Source: Cheiracanthium punctorium (lineage: Eukaryota > Arthropoda > Arachnida > Araneae > Cheiracanthiidae). From it: a stretch of 64,000 nt of DNA. Shown here piece after piece: positions 61,801-63,643 of the stretch (its first letter is position 1; every line of letters begins with the position of its first letter). Under the pieces are notes generated by a model. That model saw nothing but the letters and a program-made list of their open reading frames with translations. It had not been told where the DNA came from and did not search any database. Position numbers and translations under genes: made by a program. The stretch spans positions 62,001 to 126,000 of the forward strand of contig JAWZYV010014407.1 in assembly GCA_038373885.1 (NCBI GenBank), read 5' to 3'.

Positions 61801-61942
61801 ATATATGTTCTTTTTTTAATGTATGTACTTGTGCCAGTGCAAAATTCATTGTTTTTGCTTGACATTTACTGTTTTGAATTTATTTTTAGGAATTAGATTA
61901 ATTAAAAGAGACATTGTTTTTGCTGCAAGCCTGTACCTATGA
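9862..61942 (+). CDS. MTREX: Exosome RNA helicase MTR4 (26 exons, 1023 aa)
   Basis: MTR4 is the nuclear Ski2-like DExH RNA helicase that, in TRAMP, NEXT and PAXT complexes, unwinds and threads RNA into the exosome. The spliced frame shows a Q-type region (about 116-128), Walker [10 protein letters not shown] (140-148, K147), DEIH (232-235), SAT (263-265), motif IV FSFS (374-377), HHSG (437-440), motif V FAMGLNMP (467-474) and motif [12 protein letters not shown] (501-510). A winged-helix region, the arch with KOW fold (about 586-745) and a C-terminal DSHCT helical domain follow. Length (1023) is close to human MTREX (1042); the shortfall is in the unconserved N-terminus. The start was chosen because of an upstream in-frame stop, AAAAATGG context and the conserved N-terminal motif. 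Exons: 9862-9965, 11339-11446, 13471-13537, 17971-18146, 21719-21893, 21985-22075, 28345-28469, 30575-30673, 32631-32739, 33339-33470, 33559-33638, 41710-41820, 41912-42013, 43955-44080, 46570-46720, 46816-46988, 50161-50229, 52684-52809, 52916-53026, 55890-55982, 56062-56157, 56607-56770, 59703-59865, 60959-61121, 61300-61404, 61890-61942. No frameshift or missing motif was seen. Confidence 0.95.
10884..11055. mobile_element. 172-bp MITE with GGTACTTA ends, copy 1 (intron 1)
   Basis: Ends GGTACTTACGTATTAT and ATACATAAGTACC are inverted. The exact 8-bp duplication ATAATTTT flanks the element (10876-10883, 11056-11063). A second copy of the same length sits at 43243-43414. An 8-bp duplication fits hAT, Merlin, MULE or P superfamilies, but GG-starting ends are unlike hAT. 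Superfamily unassigned. Confidence 0.85.
11339..11446 (+). CDS. MTREX: MTR4 exon 2, residues 35-71
   Basis: Acceptor TTTTCAG at 11332-11338, donor GTATGT. Encodes a charged, probably helical N-terminal linker ([19 protein letters not shown]) that is poorly conserved in the family; assigned by phase and by lack of stops. Confidence 0.8.
11447..13470. other. Intron 2, repetitive but unclassified
   Basis: A CAGGGGTCCCACTTGG motif at 11816 looks like a hAT end, but I find no matching right end. It is followed by poly-A and C-tract sequence and by two similar blocks (about 12140-12240 and 12290-12420, each with GAAAACGCAAAAACTAT-like text), suggesting an internal duplication. No coding domain recognised. 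Confidence 0.35.
13471..13537 (+). CDS. MTREX: MTR4 exon 3, residues 71-93
   Basis: Acceptor TTTTCTAG, donor GTAAAA. Encodes [22 protein letters not shown], which corresponds to the human stretch just before the helicase core (VQSVETVEGCTHE). Confidence 0.92.
13632..15624. mobile_element. hAT non-autonomous element, 8-bp TSD (intron 3)
   Basis: Ends CAGAGTTGGGCAGTATC and GGGTTTTGCCCAACTCTG, flanked by the exact duplication ACTATAAC (13624-13631, 15625-15632). Subterminal GTATTTTAAAATACATT palindromes repeat at both ends. No transposase frame remains. A TA-type element is nested at 13731-14436. Confidence 0.88.
13731..14436. mobile_element. pogo/Tigger-like non-autonomous element, nested
   Basis: Perfect inverted ends of at least 22 bp starting CAGTAGAAGACCCAAAATCC, flanked by TA (13729-13730, 14437-14438). 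A second subterminal copy of the GCGGATTT motif lies inside each end. CAGT ends on a TA target are typical of pogo/Tigger. No open transposase frame. Confidence 0.82.
15870..16122. mobile_element. hAT-like MITE with 5-bp TSD (intron 3)
   Basis: Starts CAGGGATGGATGAACG and ends TGCATTGATCCCTG, flanked by TTTAT on both sides (15865-15869, 16123-16127). The right third (TTGTGAAGG...GGATCC) resembles remnants at about 10378-10430 in intron 1. Confidence 0.7.
16799..16842. repeat. Poly-A followed by (GA)n microsatellite
   Basis: About 18 A residues run into about 12 GA units in intron 3. Confidence 0.9.
17215..17490. mobile_element. Left part of a hAT-like element sharing the common core
   Basis: Starts CAGGGATGCCACTTTTCTGCC-like and contains the internal core (about 17360-17460; AGCATTCCTTTATTTAAAT, GTAAGAATAAAAATTGAC) found in 508-1499, 45213-45856 and 62234-62661. 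No matching right terminus was found, so it is probably truncated. Confidence 0.5.
17971..18146 (+). CDS. MTREX: MTR4 exon 4, residues 94-152 (Walker A)
   Basis: Encodes [13 protein letters not shown] (116-128) and the ATP-binding P-loop SAHTSAGKT (140-148), with K147 as the phosphate-contacting lysine. Donor GTGAGT splits Glu152. Confidence 0.97.
19748..20732. mobile_element. hAT-like element with 5-bp TSD, nested in transposase
   Basis: Left end CAGGGTGGCGACAGA and right end (complement) CAGGATGGCTACAGA are flanked by TATGA (19743-19747, 20733-20737). The interior has AATCAGGGAAAAATCAGG-type repeats at both ends, as in 27873-28164 and 36638-37134. It hosts a smaller insertion at 19763-19986. 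Confidence 0.8.
19763..19986. mobile_element. hAT MITE, 8-bp TSD, innermost of a three-level nest
   Basis: Ends CAGTAGCGGATC and GATCCGCCACTA, flanked by GCGACAGA on both sides (19755-19762, 19987-19994). It sits 15 bp inside the left terminus of the element that hosts it. Confidence 0.85.
21719..21893 (+). CDS. MTREX: MTR4 exon 5, residues 152-210
   Basis: Encodes RecA1 motif Ia ([13 protein letters not shown], 168-180) and Ib region ([13 protein letters not shown], 190-202), ending at MTTE. Followed by a 91-bp intron. Confidence 0.97.
21985..22075 (+). CDS. MTREX: MTR4 exon 6, residues 211-241 (DEIH box)
   Basis: Encodes [19 protein letters not shown] followed by the catalytic DEIH box at 232-235 and HYMRD. 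Donor GTGTGT; the next intron is 6.3 kb. Confidence 0.97.
22590..22896 (-). pseudogene. Mariner-type transposase remnant, N- and C-terminal pieces fused
   Basis: Read on the minus strand from about 22896, the peptide [19 protein letters not shown]...WHKRFSKG matches the N-terminal helix-turn-helix of mariner (Mos1-like) transposases, followed by an EDGRHSGQP linker. It then jumps to [11 protein letters not shown]...REGD, a mariner C-terminal motif. The catalytic DD(D/E) core is deleted and several stops are present. It lies in MTR4 intron 6, antisense to the gene. Flanking inverted repeats not identified. Confidence 0.7.
23492..25074. mobile_element. hAT-like element with 6-bp TSD (intron 6)
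   Basis: Ends CAGGGTTGCCAACT and AGTTGGCAACCCTG are perfect inverted repeats, flanked by ATAACA (23486-23491, 25075-25080). No transposase frame. A separate hairpin insertion sits inside at 23731-23999. Confidence 0.85.
23731..23999. repeat. 104-bp-arm hairpin insertion, Penelope-like terminal sequence suspected
   Basis: Arms 23731-23834 and 23866-23969 are reverse complements around a 31-bp loop. The shared flanks AAGCTAATTTTCA (about 23720-23732 and 24001-24013) look like an 11-13 bp duplication, as produced by target-primed retrotransposition. The arm text (GAAGGCC...GGCCGAAACGTAC) resembles terminal regions of Penelope-like elements; that identification is from memory and unverified. Confidence 0.6.
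25312..26645. mobile_element. hAT-like element with 5-bp TSD (intron 6)
   Basis: Starts CAGGGTTCGTACGGGTC and ends (complement) CAGGGTTCATACTGGT, flanked by TACTA (25307-25311, 26646-26650). Inverted subterminal GTCATTAA...AACTCATTAATTT copies lie at both ends. It hosts a TA-type MITE. Confidence 0.82.
25556..25855. mobile_element. TA-target MITE with 35-bp inverted ends, nested
   Basis: Ends AAGGCCCTTTCAGTGATCC and its near-perfect complement (GGATCACTGAAGGGGCCTT) extend through ACATGTCGC. Flanked by TA (25554-25555, 25856-25857). 300 bp, non-coding, Tc1/mariner-type by target. Confidence 0.82.
26646..27866. other. Intron 6 stretch without recognised genes
   Basis: Holds G- and T-homopolymer tracts (about 26690, 26834-26858) and imperfect TTGATACAAAA-type repeats (26730-26900). 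Several unrelated short frames. Nothing identifiable. Confidence 0.4.
27873..28164. mobile_element. hAT-like MITE with 6-bp TSD (intron 6)
   Basis: Left end CAGGGTTGCCAC and right end GTGGCAACCCTA, flanked by TATACA (27867-27872, 28165-28170). Subterminal GGTCAGGGAAAACCTGGAAAA motifs recur inverted near the right end. It lies only 180 bp from exon 7. Confidence 0.85.
28345..28469 (+). CDS. MTREX: MTR4 exon 7, residues 241-282 (SAT motif)
   Basis: Encodes [13 protein letters not shown] and motif III SAT (263-265) in [16 protein letters not shown]. Acceptor TTTTTTTTAG, donor GTATTT. Confidence 0.97.
29327..29430. mobile_element. Short degenerate hAT MITE (intron 7)
   Basis: Left CGGTTCCCAGCC and right GGTTGGCAACCGCTG are imperfect inverted ends; the flanks CTGTAGAT and TTGTAAAT match at 6 of 8 bases. 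Probably an old Charlie-like miniature. Confidence 0.5.
29615..29741. mobile_element. 127-bp MITE, 8-bp TSD (intron 7)
   Basis: Ends TAGGGATGGATGTGA and TCACATCCATCCTTA, flanked by the exact duplication TATTTAAA (29607-29614, 29742-29749). Interior contains two GACGAGA(T)GAGAC repeats. Confidence 0.82.
29750..30574. other. Rest of intron 7, AT-rich
   Basis: Contains TATTATTTGTAATATTATTATTTG-like simple repeats around 30190-30265. No element ends or coding signal seen. Confidence 0.5.
30575..30673 (+). CDS. MTREX: MTR4 exon 8, residues 283-315
   Basis: Encodes [20 protein letters not shown] and [12 protein letters not shown], the conserved end of RecA1 and the start of the linker. Confidence 0.97.
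31112..32574. mobile_element. TA-flanked element with GTAAAAACCGGG ends (intron 8)
   Basis: Left CCGTAAAAACCGGGAAAAC and complement of right CTGTAAAAATCGGGAGAAG match at most positions; TA flanks (31110-31111, 32575-32576). Subterminal GGGCCGCACC repeats occur at both ends. It contains another TA element at 31300-32462 that makes up most of its length. Confidence 0.72.
31300..32462. mobile_element. pogo/Tigger-like element, nested
   Basis: Left end CATGCAGCATCCATAATCTGG and complement of right CAGTGCAGCACCGATAATCC agree apart from one indel and a few mismatches, with TA on both sides (31298-31299, 32463-32464). The GATAATCCGG text is characteristic of Tigger/Jerky-type ends. A frame at 31690-31893 ends in [16 protein letters not shown], which might be a decayed helix-turn-helix start, but this is weak. 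Confidence 0.7.
32631..32739 (+). CDS. MTREX: MTR4 exon 9, residues 316-352
   Basis: Encodes [20 protein letters not shown] and a basic-glycine linker (RGRKGGMKG), matching the human DFREDNFNTAMQVL region between the RecA domains. Confidence 0.96.
33339..33470 (+). CDS. MTREX: MTR4 exon 10, residues 352-396 (RecA2 start)
   Basis: Encodes [21 protein letters not shown], motif IV (374-377), then [17 protein letters not shown]. Donor GTAGGT; the next intron is only 88 bp. Confidence 0.97.
33559..33638 (+). CDS. MTREX: MTR4 exon 11, residues 396-422
   Basis: Encodes [20 protein letters not shown] and EDKQLPQ. Acceptor TTGAAAG is weak for a pyrimidine tract, but phase and conservation support it. 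The next intron is 8.07 kb. Confidence 0.95.
33639..34729. other. Intron 11 proximal part
   Basis: AT-rich sequence with no element ends, repeats or coding signal I can identify. Confidence 0.45.
34730..35450. repeat. Degenerate outlying unit of the intron 11 array, with hairpin H1
   Basis: Shares phrases with the main array (AATAAAAACA...TATATTTTTATTAAAT; GAAATACTAAATTTGAAA; GATACAGTAGTTCAA). Hairpin arms CTCCTTTG (35255-35262) and CAAAGGAG (35310-35317) pair perfectly. A CACGAAGGAG sequence (35288-35297) also lies in its loop. Confidence 0.6.
36638..37134. mobile_element. hAT-like MITE with 5-bp TSD, CAGGGTTTCTACAG family copy 1
   Basis: Ends CAGGGTTTCTACAGACC and TCTGTAGAAACCCTG, flanked by ATTTT (36633-36637, 37135-37139). 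Subterminal AAAGTCAGGGAA repeats. Same family as 55190-55712, including an internal ATCAAACATGGTTTTTGTTA match. Short open frames here are part of the repeat. Confidence 0.85.
37140..39450. repeat. Tandem array, about 530-bp unit, over four copies, each with a hairpin
   Basis: Phrases recur in order at 527-539 bp spacing: GAAATACTTAATTTGAAAAT at about 37515, 38051, 38578 and 39116; ACAAGGATTATAATCTT at about 37350, 37885 and 38414. Each unit has one stem-loop (arms CTCCTTCG / CGAAGGAG: 37546-37596, 38083-38133, 38610-38660, 39148-39198) and, about 160 bp on, a related GAGTT(C/A)ACGAAGGAG motif without its left arm. The two 60-aa frames at 38033 and 39098 are shadows of the repeat. Non-coding, within MTR4 intron 11. 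Confidence 0.9.
39451..40215. repeat. Diverged distal units of the array with hairpins H6-H8
   Basis: Three further stem-loops with changed but still paired arms: CTCTTTC/GAAAGAG (39581-39635), CCTCTTTCG/CGAAAGAGG (39857-39912) and CCTCTTTCAT/ATGAAAGAGG (40142-40197). The flanks share TTTCACT(A/C)TGTAGTAATT(C/T)TATAATAATCTGAAT between H6 and H7. Confidence 0.75.
40216..41709. other. Distal part of intron 11
   Basis: AT-rich, with a G-tract near 41340. A short open frame at 40429-40635 has no recognisable domain. Nothing else seen. Confidence 0.45.
41710..41820 (+). CDS. MTREX: MTR4 exon 12, residues 423-459
   Basis: Encodes [20 protein letters not shown] (HHSG 437-440, Ser as in yeast rather than the human Gly) and [14 protein letters not shown]. 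Followed by a 91-bp intron. Confidence 0.98.
41912..42013 (+). CDS. MTREX: MTR4 exon 13, residues 460-493 (motif V)
   Basis: Encodes [20 protein letters not shown] and [11 protein letters not shown]; the family's motif V region, with Leu471 where human has Ile. Confidence 0.98.
42014..43242. other. Intron 13 proximal part
   Basis: AT-rich, with a short GTGGTCCCCAATCCCTGGTCC segment at about 43176 that resembles a hAT terminus but has no partner. No genes seen. Confidence 0.4.
43243..43414. mobile_element. 172-bp MITE with GGTACTTA ends, copy 2 (intron 13)
   Basis: Ends GGTACTTACATATTATCC and GGATAAAACATTAGTACC, flanked by ATTATTTC and ATCATTTC (7 of 8 identical). Same length and orientation as copy 1 at 10884-11055. 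Confidence 0.83.
43955..44080 (+). CDS. MTREX: MTR4 exon 14, residues 494-535 (motif VI)
   Basis: Encodes [20 protein letters not shown] with the arginine fingers of motif VI (501-510), then [19 protein letters not shown]. Confidence 0.98.
44520..45130 (-). repeat. tRNA-derived SINE-like sequence (intron 14)
   Basis: On the minus strand from about 45127, an A-box-like TAACCCAATTGGGTGAGG and a B-box-like GAGTTCAACCC are spaced as in tRNA-derived SINEs. The rest of the element would extend toward lower coordinates; its end near 44520 is a guess. Confidence 0.4.
45213..45856. mobile_element. hAT-like element with 6-bp TSD (intron 14)
   Basis: Ends CATACCTGCCAAC and GTTGGCAGGTATT, flanked by TAATGT and TTATGT (5 of 6). 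The interior holds two tandem versions of the common core (about 45336-45440 and 45534-45632) found in other elements with different ends. Confidence 0.72.
46119..46335. mobile_element. Decayed CAGGG-type MITE (intron 14)
   Basis: Begins CAGGTTTTCTGCCACTTCAAG with GGAAGTCAGGAAA text and ends TGGTCAGAAAAGGTCGCCA, like the CAGGGTTGCCAC / GTCAGGGAA families. No convincing duplication. Confidence 0.35.
46570..46720 (+). CDS. MTREX: MTR4 exon 15, residues 536-586 (winged helix)
   Basis: Encodes [39 protein letters not shown]: the winged-helix region after RecA2. Followed by a 95-bp intron. Confidence 0.98.
46816..46988 (+). CDS. MTREX: MTR4 exon 16, residues 586-643 (arch base)
   Basis: Encodes the ascending arch helices ([19 protein letters not shown]) and [12 protein letters not shown] leading into the KOW domain. 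Donor AAG|GTTAGA is a weaker GT site. Confidence 0.96.
47303..47330. repeat. (GT)n followed by G-tract
   Basis: Simple repeat in intron 16. Confidence 0.9.
47458..47687. mobile_element. pogo/Tigger-like MITE (intron 16)
   Basis: Ends CTGTAAAATCTCAATA and GTGAGGTTTTACTG with TA flanks (47456-47457, 47688-47689). ATATCATTAT(A/T)...GAG subterminal text is also inverted. It hosts a tiny insertion at 47550-47610. Confidence 0.75.
47550..47610. mobile_element. 61-bp hAT-like miniature, nested
   Basis: Ends CAAGGCCGTACCC and GGATACAGCCCTG, flanked by GTCCGAGG and GTCCGAGA (7 of 8). Mostly a C-tract between the ends; unusually small. Confidence 0.65.
48639..48800. mobile_element. hAT-like MITE with 7-bp flanks, nested
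   Basis: Ends CAGGGGTCGCGCT and AGCGCAACCCCTG, flanked by GGGTATA (48632-48638, 48801-48807). 162 bp. It interrupts the transposase frame just before the BED finger. Confidence 0.75.
48801..49349 (+). pseudogene. hAT transposase remnant: BED finger plus C-terminal dimerisation piece
   Basis: From 48801 the frame reads a BED-type zinc finger: [20 protein letters not shown], then [14 protein letters not shown] (C..C...H....H spacing). A separate frame at 49215-49349 encodes [16 protein letters not shown] and [15 protein letters not shown], the hAT C-terminal signature, ending in TAA. The catalytic core is missing and two MITEs interrupt the rest, so the gene is dead. The nominal ATG at 48773 belongs to the inserted MITE. 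Confidence 0.8.
48994..49143. mobile_element. hAT-like MITE, degenerate 8-bp TSD, nested
   Basis: Ends CAGTGGCAGATTAA and TTAATCCGCCCTTG, flanked by CCACAGTC and GGACAGTC (6 of 8). 150 bp with a C-rich right half; same style of ends as 19763-19986. Confidence 0.6.
50161..50229 (+). CDS. MTREX: MTR4 exon 17, residues 644-666 (KOW)
   Basis: Encodes [19 protein letters not shown], the KOW beta strands that contact RNA and adaptor proteins such as NVL and NRDE2. Acceptor TTTAG, donor GTAAGT. Confidence 0.96.
50721..50951. mobile_element. piggyBac-like MITE (TTAA target), second family (intron 17)
   Basis: Flanked by TTAA (50717-50720, 50952-50955), with imperfect inverted ends CCCTTTTCGCGCCGAC and GTCGCGAAGAGG. 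231 bp, markedly GC-richer at its ends than the intron. Confidence 0.75.
50956..52683. other. Rest of intron 17
   Basis: AT-rich, with a (GA)8 run at about 51946-51961 and A-tracts. A 91-aa frame at 51729-52004 shows no recognisable domain. Nothing else supported. Confidence 0.45.
52684..52809 (+). CDS. MTREX: MTR4 exon 18, residues 667-708
   Basis: Encodes [19 protein letters not shown] and a proline-rich loop ([12 protein letters not shown]), matching the human DPLYVVEVLLRCSKES / KPDEKGEMQ stretch of the KOW domain. Confidence 0.97.
52916..53026 (+). CDS. MTREX: MTR4 exon 19, residues 709-745
   Basis: Encodes [37 protein letters not shown]: return from KOW into the descending arch helices. 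Preceded by a 106-bp intron. Confidence 0.97.
53124..53760 (-). pseudogene. Penelope-like element fragment, 3' part (intron 19)
   Basis: Minus-strand translation gives [23 protein letters not shown] and PNNIIEKL, which look like the region after the reverse-transcriptase core in Penelope-like elements, then DPAGVV..YNLNCK, like the start of a GIY-YIG domain, then a non-coding tail GAAGATGGC...GCCGAAAGTAC. Many stops. Faces the plus-strand copy at 53815-54150; a possible duplication AAATAATTT lies at 53115-53123 and 54149-54157. Confidence 0.55.
53815..54148 (+). pseudogene. Penelope-like element fragment, inverted partner
   Basis: Near reverse complement of about 53437-53760. Plus-strand reading gives [24 protein letters not shown] and NNFIEKL with interrupting stops. 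Same segment as the minus-strand copy, so the two form a head-to-head inverted pair. Confidence 0.55.
54300..54420. mobile_element. Decayed left end of a CAGGGTTTCTACAG-type MITE
   Basis: AAGGTTTCTGAAAACCTAG followed by AAAGTCAGTGAAAATCATGG resembles the left 120 bp of 36638-37134 and 55190-55712. No right end found. Confidence 0.4.
55190..55712. mobile_element. hAT-like MITE, CAGGGTTTCTACAG family copy 2 (intron 19)
   Basis: Left CAGGGTTTCTACAGACC and right TCTGTAGAAACCTTG (one mutated base) with flanks TAAAG / TAAAA. The interior aligns with 36638-37134, with an added roughly 30-bp local palindrome around the ACCATG / CATGGT sequence near 55450-55475. Confidence 0.82.
55890..55982 (+). CDS. 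MTREX: MTR4 exon 20, residues 746-776
   Basis: Encodes [20 protein letters not shown] and [11 protein letters not shown]. Followed by a 79-bp intron. Confidence 0.97.
56062..56157 (+). CDS. MTREX: MTR4 exon 21, residues 777-808
   Basis: Encodes [20 protein letters not shown] then [12 protein letters not shown]; the HPLHN motif is conserved in the family. Confidence 0.97.
56607..56770 (+). CDS. MTREX: MTR4 exon 22, residues 809-863
   Basis: Encodes the second long arch helix ([20 protein letters not shown]) and [20 protein letters not shown], the start of the C-terminal helical (DSHCT) domain. Confidence 0.98.
56771..57757. other. Intron 22 proximal part
   Basis: AT-rich. A GGAAGAAAC...CTTGCCAACCCTG segment at about 57587-57660 resembles a right hAT terminus without a clear left partner. 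Confidence 0.35.
57758..58306 (-). pseudogene. Endonuclease/exonuclease/phosphatase-domain remnant from a mobile element
   Basis: A 182-codon minus-strand frame contains LTETW near the start, [16 protein letters not shown] in the middle and TTMDAIFSN near the end. These match the order of EEP endonuclease motifs (ETW, GDFN, D.IF) of non-LTR retrotransposons and of some Helitrons. No methionine codon opens the frame (it begins TTG), and the SYH that follows is where the catalytic histidine would lie. A 45-bp segment (TTTCTGTTTTGGAAACCACT) is duplicated about 100 bp apart (58156 and 58258), so the 5' part is rearranged. No reverse transcriptase or helicase remains. Confidence 0.7.
58808..58842. 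repeat. (TA)n microsatellite
   Basis: A run of A then about 14 AT units in intron 22. Confidence 0.9.
59524..59543. repeat. (CA)n microsatellite
   Basis: About nine CA units in intron 22. Confidence 0.9.
59703..59865 (+). CDS. MTREX: MTR4 exon 23, residues 863-917
   Basis: Encodes [20 protein letters not shown] and [20 protein letters not shown], highly conserved DSHCT-domain helices. Confidence 0.98.
60959..61121 (+). CDS. MTREX: MTR4 exon 24, residues 918-972
   Basis: Encodes [39 protein letters not shown] and ICKMTDVFE of the DSHCT domain. Confidence 0.98.
61300..61404 (+). CDS. MTREX: MTR4 exon 25, residues 972-1007
   Basis: Encodes [20 protein letters not shown] and [13 protein letters not shown], almost identical to human over this stretch. 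Confidence 0.98.
61890..61942 (+). CDS. MTREX: MTR4 exon 26, residues 1007-1023 and stop
   Basis: Encodes [17 protein letters not shown] then TGA (61940-61942). The AASLYL terminus is the family's invariant C-terminus. Confidence 0.98.
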
Positions 61943-62233
61943 AAATAGAGAAGTACGTTTTAATTCTTTTAATAATTTATTTTAAAGATTTTTTAAACTG
62001 CGCTTTTCATAGTCAAATATCTCAACAGAAGTTTTAACCATTTGATTTTAAAATTTACTTTGAATGTTCAAAGTAACTGATGTATTTTACCTTATACTAC
62101 TACTTATATCTCAATAGATAAAAATTTTTAACTTGCCTAAACCTATTTTCAGAAGTAGTTTTAAAAATCTTATAGTCTCTTCTTTTGACTGACATATTAA
62201 GCCTGAAAATCTGGCATTAATGTACTAGGCATA
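61943..62233 (+). other. MTREX: Presumed 3' UTR of MTR4
   Basis: AT-rich, without a canonical AATAAA. The nearest AATAAA (62572-62577) lies inside the transposon copy at 62234-62661, so the transcript may end there, or a variant signal may be used. Confidence 0.35.
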
Positions 62234-62661
62234 CAGGGATGTGCCAGCTGCTTCAAATTCAGCAAAACTTCTACATTTTTATTTTTACCATATACATTGA
62301 AAACGTTTGTAAATCTCCCATAATTTTACAAAATTCATCACACATTTAAGCATTCTAATTTCAATCTTCCTCTATTGATTTTAAAAACAAATATTTTTTT
62401 CTTTGGCATTGCTTTGTTTAACCTCCAATGCCATAAGAGTAAAAATTGACCTCTGTTTTAAATTTAATTTCATATAAATTGGTAATTTTTTGTTACCAAA
62501 TTTTTTCTTACCAGTCAAATTTTTGTTTATTATATTGGCATTCTTTAATGACTTTCCCCTTTACCTTCAAAAATAAATTTTGTATTCCAAAATTGACATT
62601 CTTGTGCTCCAAAAGTGACTTTTTCTTGCTCCAAAATTTAATTTCAGCTGGCACATCCCTG
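62234..62661. mobile_element. hAT-like non-autonomous element with 6-bp TSD (copy B)
   Basis: The same 17-bp ends as copy A (CAGGGATGTGCCAGCTG and complement), flanked by GGCATA (62228-62233, 62662-62667). It is 428 bp and lacks the TTAA insertion, so it shows the empty site of copy A's interior. Contains the common core at about 62360-62450. Confidence 0.9.
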
Positions 62662-63643
62662 GGCATATTAAACGTATTTTTCTAGATGCAGTGCCATAGC
62701 CTATGTACTTCCAAAACTATTGCTAGATGATAAAAAGATTACTGAAGTACTCCAGATGATAAAACATTAAATAATGCATTCAATTTTTGTTATAGAAAGC
62801 AGGATTAAAGTGATAAACCAATAGGCATCACTAACATTCAGAACTGTAGCAATTGTTTGTTGACAATTATTCGTCATCCCTTGTAAATCCCTAAATAGAG
62901 AGCAGGCTGTGCATATATGAATCTCTTACCTTCCAAATTTTCTGAAACAAGCCACTCTGATTTCTGCATTTTTTTCTGTGAAAATTGTGTTTGAGCCCCC
63001 CAATTTCAATCTTTAACATCCTTCTCGGGAATAACAATTTTTTTTTTCTTTTGCCTTCCTATATTGAGATCTCCAGTGTAGTAGTATTAAAAATAAAGCT
63101 CTCTTTTTTTTTTTTTTTTTAAATAAGTTTTTACAAATTTATGAGATTAAAATACAATTATAAAATTTTTGGAAGTTAGAATTGATTTTTAAGATCAAGC
63201 CTAACTAAACTATATGCTTTTTAAAATTTATTCACCAATATTATTAATCATTCACTTTTCATTAACTATTGTAAATGAATTGAAAATTCTAACATGCTCT
63301 TTCTCTTATTTGATGAAATATGAGTTACATAACAATTGTACTATAACAGAATCGAAATTAAGAACTTTAAAATAGCACGCAAAAATATTTATTTATTTGT
63401 GTTGTCTTAGCAAGTTCCTAATGAATTTTATCCTTTAAACACCATTTTGAGGGAGAAAAGAATTGCTTATAATACTTTTACCGTAATCATTAAATTTCAG
63501 TATGTACTCACAATGCAGACATGATGTTTGCATATTTTTTAATGCCACATTAAGTTCAGCTTTTTTATATTTGGGCACTTTCATGCCTGTATGCAGTATT
63601 GAAACGTATATAATGAAACTTCTATGAGCGACCCTCTCCTCCC
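62662..63643. other. Downstream intergenic sequence
   Basis: AT-rich, with a diverged copy of the common core (about 63000-63095) next to a poly-T. No terminal repeats or genes identified. Confidence 0.45.
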
